Origin: Streptomyces showdoensis
GTDB taxonomy: Bacteria; Actinomycetota; Actinomycetes; Streptomycetales; Streptomycetaceae
DNA: 64,000 bases
Direction: 5' to 3'
NCBI RefSeq assembly: GCF_039535475.1
Contig: NZ_BAAAXG010000028.1
Span: 186,001 to 250,000, forward strand
A program made the position numbers and the translations under genes. Below, in pieces: positions 58,691-64,000 of the stretch. The notes under the pieces are model-generated. The model saw only the letters and a program-made list of their open reading frames with translations. It searched no databases and was not told where the DNA came from. How positions within the stretch are numbered: the stretch's first letter is position 1; the number at the start of each line of letters is the position of its first letter.

Positions 58691-59511
58691 GCGCCGGCCC
58701 GAAGCCGCCGGTCTCGTCCGGCCCGCCCGTCCCCACCGTCGTCAAGCTGGGCGGCAGCTGCCTCGACGACCTCTCCGGCGCCTGGTGGGACGACCTCGCC
58801 GCGTACGGCGCCGAGCACCCGCTGGTCCTCGTGCACGGCTGGTCCAAGCCGCTCAAGCGGCTCAGCCCGCGCTACAGCGAGCCGTCCGCGGTGCTGCGCG
58901 ACCGCTACGGCAACCAGAGCCGCTGGACCACCCCCGAGGTGATCGAGGACATCAAGACGGTCAGCGCCGCGCTGGCCGAGGAGGTCTTCGCCCGGCTCTC
59001 CGCCCGCGGCATCACCGGCGAGCGGCTGCTCGGCGGCGACGGCCTGGTCAGCGCGGGCGAGGGCGAACGCTGGTGGTGGCGGGACAAGCAGCTGGTCGAG
59101 CTGGAGAACCTGGTCGGGCCGATCACCGGCGTGAACCCGGCGCTGCTGAAGGAGCTCCGGCCGGGCCACGCCCACCTGGTCACCCCGCTGGCCCGGAACG
59201 CCGCGGGCCAGGAGGTCAACACCGACGCCGACCGGGCCGCCGCCGCCCTGGCCGCGGCCACCGGCGCGACCGACCTGGTCCTGGTCACGGACGTCGCGCA
59301 CCTGCTGATCGACGGGGAGCCGGTGTCCCGGATCGACGCGCGGGCGGCGGCCGCCTTCCGCGACAAGGGCGCCACCGGCGGCATGCGCAAGAAGCTGCGG
59401 GCCGCCGGCGAGGCCCTCGACGGCGGAGTGGCGCGGGTCGTCATCGGCGCCGCCCCCGTCAGCGAGCTGCTCGCCGGCCGGACCGGCACCGTCATCACCT
59501 CGTCGAGCTGA
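58687..59511 (+). CDS. lysZ: LysZ-type amino acid kinase (ArgB family)
   Basis: Phosphorylates the side-chain carboxylate of the carrier-bound amino acid. The 274-residue kinase starts with about 15 extra residues, then VVKLGGSCLDD, LVLVHGWSKPLKRLS, GVNPALLKEL and VNTDADRAAAALAAATGATD. The loop WTTPEVIEDIKTV corresponds to the ArgB/LysZ substrate region. It overlaps lysY by four bases and is 14 nt before the amidotransferase gene. Confidence 0.92.
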   Translation: MSAGPKPPVSSGPPVPTVVKLGGSCLDDLSGAWWDDLAAYGAEHPLVLVHGWSKPLKRLSPRYSEPSAVLRDRYGNQSRWTTPEVIEDIKTVSAALAEEVFARLSARGITGERLLGGDGLVSAGEGERWWWRDKQLVELENLVGPITGVNPALLKELRPGHAHLVTPLARNAAGQEVNTDADRAAAALAAATGATDLVLVTDVAHLLIDGEPVSRIDARAAAAFRDKGATGGMRKKLRAAGEALDGGVARVVIGAAPVSELLAGRTGTVITSSS

Positions 59512-59525
59512 GGAGCGAACGCACC

Positions 59526-60089
59526 ATGGCGCAACCCCGGGTACTCGTCGTCAACAACGGGACCCTGTCCCTGAAGCAGCTGCGCGCCCGTCTCGCGACG
59601 CTGGGCTCGGACACCGACGTCGTCGACGCGACGTCCGTGCCCGCCCGGCTCGACGGCCGCCACCAGGCCATCGTCCTCAGCGGAACGAAGGTACGGGCCT
59701 ACGACACCGACTACTACCGCCCGCTGATCGACCTGGTCATGGGCAGCGACGTCCCCGTCTACGGCATCTGCGGCGGCATGCAGATCATCGCCGTCGCCAA
59801 CGGCGGCCGGCTCGCCGAGGGGCCGCAGCGGGTCGGCGGCCACGAGGCGACGGTCGACACGGGGGAACCGCTGTTCGCCCACGTCGACAAGACCGTGACG
59901 GTCTTCCACCGGCACACCCTCTACCTCCAGGAGGCCCCGGCGGGCTTCCGCTCCATCGGGCACTCCGAGCACGCGCCCGTGGAGTTCCTCAGCTCGGACG
60001 ACGGGCGGATCCTCGGCTCCCAGGCGCACGTGGAGTTCCGCCCCGACGGCCTGGAGATCCTGCGCGGCTTCGCCGCGCTCTACCAGTGA
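59526..60089 (+). CDS. Class I glutamine amidotransferase (GATase1) domain protein
   Basis: A stand-alone 187-residue GATase1. Nucleophile C82 is in VYGICGGMQIIAV. The His-Glu pair fits SQAHVEF near the end. It would release ammonia from glutamine for a partner enzyme, which is not identified; candidates are the adenylating enzymes in this operon. It resembles the GuaA amidotransferase half rather than carbamoyl-phosphate synthase. GAGCGAACGC lies before the ATG. Not a usual part of the LysW lysine route, so it points to an amidated or nitrogen-rich product. Confidence 0.82.
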   Translation: MAQPRVLVVNNGTLSLKQLRARLATLGSDTDVVDATSVPARLDGRHQAIVLSGTKVRAYDTDYYRPLIDLVMGSDVPVYGICGGMQIIAVANGGRLAEGPQRVGGHEATVDTGEPLFAHVDKTVTVFHRHTLYLQEAPAGFRSIGHSEHAPVEFLSSDDGRILGSQAHVEFRPDGLEILRGFAALYQ

Positions 60090-60123
60090 CCCCCACCCAC
60101 CCACGTACACGAGGAAGATTCGC

Positions 60124-61260
60124 ATGAGCGTTGTGGAGAACCCGCAGGAGCCCGCGTTCACCGTCCATCTCAACGGCAGCCGCGGCGCGATCAAGGGCTG
60201 GGTGGTCGTCGACACGCTCGTCGACGGGCTCGCGATGGGCGGCACCCGGATGACCACCGGGGTCAGCGAGGAGGAGGTGGCCGGCCTCGCCCGCGACATG
60301 ACCGACAAGTTCACCCTCGCGGGCCTGCGCATCGGCGGCGCGAAGGCGGGCATCGTCGCCGACGCCGGCAACTCCGAGGGCGCGGACCGGGAGCGGACCT
60401 TCCGCACCTTCGGCCGCACCGTGAAGCCGCTGCTGCACGGCGGCATCCACCTCGGCATCGACATGGGCGTCACCCCCGCCGACCGGGCGGTCTTCTTCGA
60501 CGAGGCCGGCTACGACCCGCGCTTCCGGCTCGGCGCGCCCGACATGCCCATCGACTGGCGCACGTACTACGAGCCGCTGATCGACTGCACCGGGCACGGC
60601 GTCGGCGTCGCCGCGCTCACCGCCCTGGAGACCCGCGGCCGCACCGAGGCCGCCCGGGTCGTGGTGCAGGGCTTCGGCGCCGTCGGCCGGGCCGTGGCAC
60701 GCTTCCTCGAAGAGCGCGGGCACGTCGTCGTGGGCGTCGCAGACGTCCAGGGAACGATCAGCGCCGACCGGCTCCCGGTGGACGAACTCGTCTCCATCAC
60801 CGACGAGTTCGGGCGCATCGACCGCTCCCGCCTCCCGGAGGGCGTCACCGTCTCCACGGCCCCGGACGCCTGGCTCGACGTGCCCGCGGACCTGCTGATC
60901 CTCGCCGCGCAGAAGTACGCGCTCACCGCGGAGAACGCCCACCGGCTGCGGGCCGGCCTGGTCGTCGAGGGCGCCAACCTCGCCTCCACCGCCGCGGCGA
61001 AGGAGAAGGTGGCGGCCTCGGGCGGCACGCTGGTGCCGGGCGTCATCGCCAACATCGGCGGCGCGGCCTCGGCCGCCCTCGCCGTCACCCGGGTCGTCCC
61101 CTTCGACCTGGCGGCGGACGCCCGCAAGGCGTGGGTGTTCGACTGGGTCGGCGACCGGGTGCGGCAGAACACCCGGGACCTCCTGGAGATCGCGGACGGC
61201 CGGGCGGGCGACCCGCTGCCGGAGCTCCTGGCCACCCGCCGGAAGGAACTGCTGGGATGA
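60124..61260 (+). CDS. Glu/Leu/Phe/Val dehydrogenase family protein
   Basis: NAD(P)-dependent oxidative deamination or reductive amination of an amino acid. It has 378 residues. The catalytic Lys region GGAKAGIVADAGN, the Rossmann motif VVVQGFGAVGRAVARFLEE and VEGANLASTAAAKEKVA are present. The N-terminal substrate pocket differs from glutamate dehydrogenases, so an unusual amino acid of the pathway is likely. It is 34 nt after the amidotransferase gene and overlaps the ligase gene by four bases (ATGA). Confidence 0.88.
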   Translation: MSVVENPQEPAFTVHLNGSRGAIKGWVVVDTLVDGLAMGGTRMTTGVSEEEVAGLARDMTDKFTLAGLRIGGAKAGIVADAGNSEGADRERTFRTFGRTVKPLLHGGIHLGIDMGVTPADRAVFFDEAGYDPRFRLGAPDMPIDWRTYYEPLIDCTGHGVGVAALTALETRGRTEAARVVVQGFGAVGRAVARFLEERGHVVVGVADVQGTISADRLPVDELVSITDEFGRIDRSRLPEGVTVSTAPDAWLDVPADLLILAAQKYALTAENAHRLRAGLVVEGANLASTAAAKEKVAASGGTLVPGVIANIGGAASAALAVTRVVPFDLAADARKAWVFDWVGDRVRQNTRDLLEIADGRAGDPLPELLATRRKELLG

Positions 61261-63038
61261 CGGCCCCTTCGACCGGAGCCGCGGCCCCCGCCGAGCGGGA
61301 GCCCGCCCCCGGCGCCGCGTACCGGCGCCGGGGCTGGTGGCGGGACGAGACCTTCCTCGACGACCTGTACCGGCAGGCGCGCGAGCGGCCCCACAAGCTC
61401 GCCATCGCCGGCCGCCGGATCGCGGAGTCCCGCACCGACACGCTCGACTTCGCCGAGCTTGCCGCACTGACCGACCGCTTCGCGCTGGCGCTCATCGAAC
61501 TCGGCGTGCGGCGCGGCGACTTCGTCGCCGTCCAGCTCCCCAACCGGTGGGAGATGGTGCCGCTGATGTTCGCGTGCATGCGGGTCGGCGCCGTCATCTG
61601 CCCGATCTCGCCGATCTGCCCGGAGGAGGAGCTGCGCCACCGCTTCGGCCTCACCGGGGCCCGGGTGTGCGTCACCCTCCCGGAGTGGTCGGGCACGCCG
61701 CTCGCCGAGATCGCGACCCGGCTCAAGGGCGAACTGCCCACCCTGGAGCACGTGCTGGTGGTGGACGGCCCGGTGCCCGAGGGCGCGCTCTCCTTCCACG
61801 AGCGGTTCGTGGCCACCGCCCGGGAGGAGCGCCCCGAGGCCGCCGGGACCCTGGCCGACCGGTCCGCGCTCGCCGCCGACGAGCCGTTCGTGGTGCTGTT
61901 CACCTCCGGCACCACGGGCGAGTCCAAGGGCGTGCTGCACAGCCAGAACACCGTGCACTCGGCGGTCCGCGGCTACGTGGAGGCCTTCGGGCTCGGCGAC
62001 GACTGGGTGGCCGCCGTGTCGACCCCGCTCGTCCACTACTCCGGCTTCGCGCAGGGCGTCCTCGCGGGCGTCATGCTCGGCGGGACCGTCGCCTTCCAGG
62101 ACGTGCGGAAGAACGAGGCGCTGCTCGACCTGGTCGAGCGCTACCGCGCCACGCTCCTGTACGGGCCGCCGGCCACCCTCGCGGACGTGGTCGCCTCGCA
62201 GCGGACCGAGAAGCGGGACACCGGCACGCTGCGGCACGTGGTGATCGGATCGGCGCCGGTGCTCGCCGAGCTGGCCGACGAGGTCCACGCGGCCCTCGGG
62301 GCCCGTACGTACTCGCTGTGGGGCATGTCGGAGAACGGTCCCGTGACCATGACCCGGCCCACGGACCCGGCGGACTGGGCGGCGCACAGCAACGGGCGCG
62401 CCATCGACGCCATGGAGACCCGGGTCGACTCCGAGGGCGCCGCCGGCGGCGTGGGCCGCCTGCGGGTGCGCGGGGCGTCGCTCGCGCTCGGCTACTACCG
62501 GCGCGAGGAGGTGTTCGCGGCGGAGTTCGGCGCGGACGGCTGGTTCGACACCGGCGACCTCGCGCGGGACGACGGCCGCGGCGGCATCCGCATCATCGGG
62601 CGGGCGCGCGACGCGATCGTCCGGGACGGGGTGGTGGCGCCGATGACGGAGCTGGAGGCGGTGATCGGCTCGCACCCGAAGGCGGTCGAGGCCGCCCTGG
62701 TGGGCCTGCCGGGCGCGGCGGACGCCGCTCCGGGCGGTACTCCAGGAGGCGCTTCGGACGGTACATCGGCCGGCGCATCGGCCGCCGGGGCAACGGCGGG
62801 CGCAACGGCGGGCCAGGGCACGGTGATCTGCGCCGTGGTCGTGCCGGACGCCGGCTCCGAGGACGGCGGTCCGAGCCTCGACGAGGTCCGCGCGCACCTC
62901 CTCGCCGCGGGCCAGGACCCGCGATTCCTTCCGGACCGGGTGGAACTCCTGCCCGCGCTGCCGAAGACGCTGACCGGCAAGGTCCGGAAGGTGGAGCTGC
63001 GGCAGCGGTACGGACCGGTGCCGGCCGCGCGGCACTGA
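61257..63038 (+). CDS. AMP-dependent acyl-CoA synthetase/ligase
   Basis: A 593-residue adenylate-forming enzyme. Motifs: VLFTSGTTGESKGVLHSQNT, YSLWGMSENGPVTM, DGWFDTGDLARDDGRGG and the catalytic lysine ALPKTLTGKVRKVELR. It resembles CoA ligases rather than NRPS adenylation domains; no carrier domain is attached. An Ala/Gly/Thr-rich insert of about 35 residues (nt 62713-62818) lies in the C-terminal lid domain. The ATG overlaps the dehydrogenase stop. Probably activates a carboxylic acid intermediate of the cluster product. Confidence 0.88.
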   Translation: MTAPSTGAAAPAEREPAPGAAYRRRGWWRDETFLDDLYRQARERPHKLAIAGRRIAESRTDTLDFAELAALTDRFALALIELGVRRGDFVAVQLPNRWEMVPLMFACMRVGAVICPISPICPEEELRHRFGLTGARVCVTLPEWSGTPLAEIATRLKGELPTLEHVLVVDGPVPEGALSFHERFVATAREERPEAAGTLADRSALAADEPFVVLFTSGTTGESKGVLHSQNTVHSAVRGYVEAFGLGDDWVAAVSTPLVHYSGFAQGVLAGVMLGGTVAFQDVRKNEALLDLVERYRATLLYGPPATLADVVASQRTEKRDTGTLRHVVIGSAPVLAELADEVHAALGARTYSLWGMSENGPVTMTRPTDPADWAAHSNGRAIDAMETRVDSEGAAGGVGRLRVRGASLALGYYRREEVFAAEFGADGWFDTGDLARDDGRGGIRIIGRARDAIVRDGVVAPMTELEAVIGSHPKAVEAALVGLPGAADAAPGGTPGGASDGTSAGASAAGATAGATAGQGTVICAVVVPDAGSEDGGPSLDEVRAHLLAAGQDPRFLPDRVELLPALPKTLTGKVRKVELRQRYGPVPAARH

Positions 63039-63112
63039 CCCGCCGCACGCCCGTCCCCCCGCCCCGCACTCGTATCCGAATCCGCACCCGTACCCACCCC
63101 CTGGAGCTCCCC

Positions 63113-64000
63113 ATGCCCCCGCCCCCGCCCGCCCCCGTCGCCATGTCCGCCACCCTCGCCGCCGACGAGGCGCTCGCCCGGCGGCGGCTGGCCGGGGAGC
63201 GGGTCCTGTCGATGGCCAGCGGGGAGATCGGGCTGCCGGTGCCGCCCGCCCTGCGGGAGCGCCTCGCGGCCGCGGCCGACGAGAACGCGTACGGTCCCGT
63301 GCCCGGCAGCCCGGCACTGCGGGAGGCCGCCGCCGGGTACTGGGCGCGGCGCGGGATCGGCGTGGACCCGGGGCGGGTGGTGGCGGGGCCCGGCAGCAAG
63401 TCCCTGCTGTTCGCGCTGCTCCTGGCGATCGGCGGGGACGTGGTGGTGCCGGTGCCGAGCTGGGTGAGTTACGCGGCCCAGGCCCGGCTCGCCGGGGCGG
63501 ACCCGCTGCCCGTGCGGACCCCGCCCGGCGAGGGCGGGGTGCCGGATCCGGAGCTGCTGCGCGAGGCGGTGCTGACGGCGCGGGCGGCCGGGCGCGACCC
63601 GCGGGCCGTGGTGGTGACGGTGCCGGACAACCCCACCGGGACGATCGCCTCGCCCGGCACCGTGCGGCGGCTGGCCGCGGTGGCGCGGGAGCTCGACCTG
63701 GTGGTGGTGTCGGACGAGATATACGGCGACCTCGTGTACGACACGGGGGCGCCGGCCGAGTCCCCCGCCCTGCACGCACCCGAGCGGACCGTCGTGACCA
63801 CCGGGCTCACCAAGAACCTGGCCCTGGGCGGGTGGCGCACCGGGGTCGCCAGGCTCCCGGACGGCGAACCGGGCCGGGAGCTGCACGCCCGCCTGGTCTC
63901 GGTCGCGAGCCAGATCTGGTCGAGCCCGCCCGCGCCCGTGCAGACGGTGGCGGCGTACGCGTTCGGGGAGCCGCCGGAGGTCACCGAGCGGATCGCGGCG
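63113..64000 (+). CDS. Class I/II PLP aminotransferase, cut by the right edge
   Basis: Fold-type I aminotransferase; 296 codons are visible. VVVTVPDNPTGTIASPG holds the Asn of the PLP site. VVSDEIYGDLVY holds the Asp and Tyr, and TTGLTKNLALGGWRTG holds the Schiff-base Lys. It is of the aspartate-aminotransferase class, not the ArgD/LysJ class normally used with LysW. GGAG precedes the ATG at 63113; a second in-frame ATG is at 63143. Belongs to the cluster, which evidently continues beyond the window. Confidence 0.88.
   Translation, partial: MPPPPPAPVAMSATLAADEALARRRLAGERVLSMASGEIGLPVPPALRERLAAAADENAYGPVPGSPALREAAAGYWARRGIGVDPGRVVAGPGSKSLLFALLLAIGGDVVVPVPSWVSYAAQARLAGADPLPVRTPPGEGGVPDPELLREAVLTARAAGRDPRAVVVTVPDNPTGTIASPGTVRRLAAVARELDLVVVSDEIYGDLVYDTGAPAESPALHAPERTVVTTGLTKNLALGGWRTGVARLPDGEPGRELHARLVSVASQIWSSPPAPVQTVAAYAFGEPPEVTERIAA

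Overview
The window looks like a chromosome segment of a Streptomyces-type actinomycete. Base composition is very G+C-rich with a strong G/C third-position bias. Genes are packed with ATGA/GTGA overlaps, GTG starts are frequent, and the content is typical of the genus: SARP and TetR regulators, a SepF paralogue, NB-ARC/TPR proteins and an F420-type luciferase-like oxidoreductase. I count 47 protein genes, of which the first and last are cut by the window edges. I saw no tRNA, rRNA or CRISPR array.

Region 1 (1-10 kb) is an aromatic-acid catabolic locus that fits aerobic 2-aminobenzoyl-CoA degradation. It has an acyl-CoA dehydrogenase, an aryl-CoA ligase, a PaaX-family regulator, a fused monooxygenase/Old-Yellow-Enzyme protein and an enoyl-CoA hydratase. 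Two copies of one operator-like element, at 878-915 and 10041-10081, tie its two halves together although an NB-ARC/TPR gene pair sits between them. Region 2 (10-14.7 kb) has an RsbW-like ATPase and an arginine deiminase set (amino-acid permease, ornithine carbamoyltransferase, arginine deiminase) with a candidate ARG box.

Region 3 (14.7-33.8 kb, all minus strand) is the most striking part. Nine tightly coupled genes run in transcription order: nucleotide-cyclase-like protein, P-loop/HEAT-like protein, SPFH-like protein, PycTM-like membrane effector, secreted/anchored vWA protein, tubulin-like GTPase, membrane protein (probably frameshifted), pseudokinase-zinc ribbon-TRAFAC GTPase fusion, and a GAP1-like protein. 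A Crp-type regulator with an apparent cyclic-nucleotide pocket lies directly upstream. I read this as a multi-component GTPase/nucleotide-signalling system, most likely for defence or stress. Individual domain families are known from comparative genomics; the complete assembly has, to my knowledge, no assigned function. A Hen1-Pnkp RNA-repair pair (34.2-38.3 kb) follows.

Region 4 (38.4-43.8 kb) is ordinary chromosomal content: homocysteine methyltransferase, LLM oxidoreductase, MazG-like pyrophosphohydrolase, an ABC-type ATPase, a SepF paralogue and two unknowns.

Region 5 (44-64 kb) appears to be a biosynthetic gene cluster built on amino-group carrier protein (LysW-type) chemistry. Regulators come first: two ScbR-like TetR proteins, a large SARP, an atypical response regulator lacking its phospho-acceptor Asp, and an IS701-transposase-like protein with its catalytic residues lost. 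An MFS exporter and a shortened SDR accompany them. The core is a homocitrate-synthase-like enzyme, LysW, LysX, LysY, LysZ, a glutamine amidotransferase, a Glu/Leu-type dehydrogenase, an acyl-CoA/AMP ligase and an aminotransferase running off the right edge. The carrier protein ends in Gln instead of the usual Glu, which is unexpected for this chemistry.
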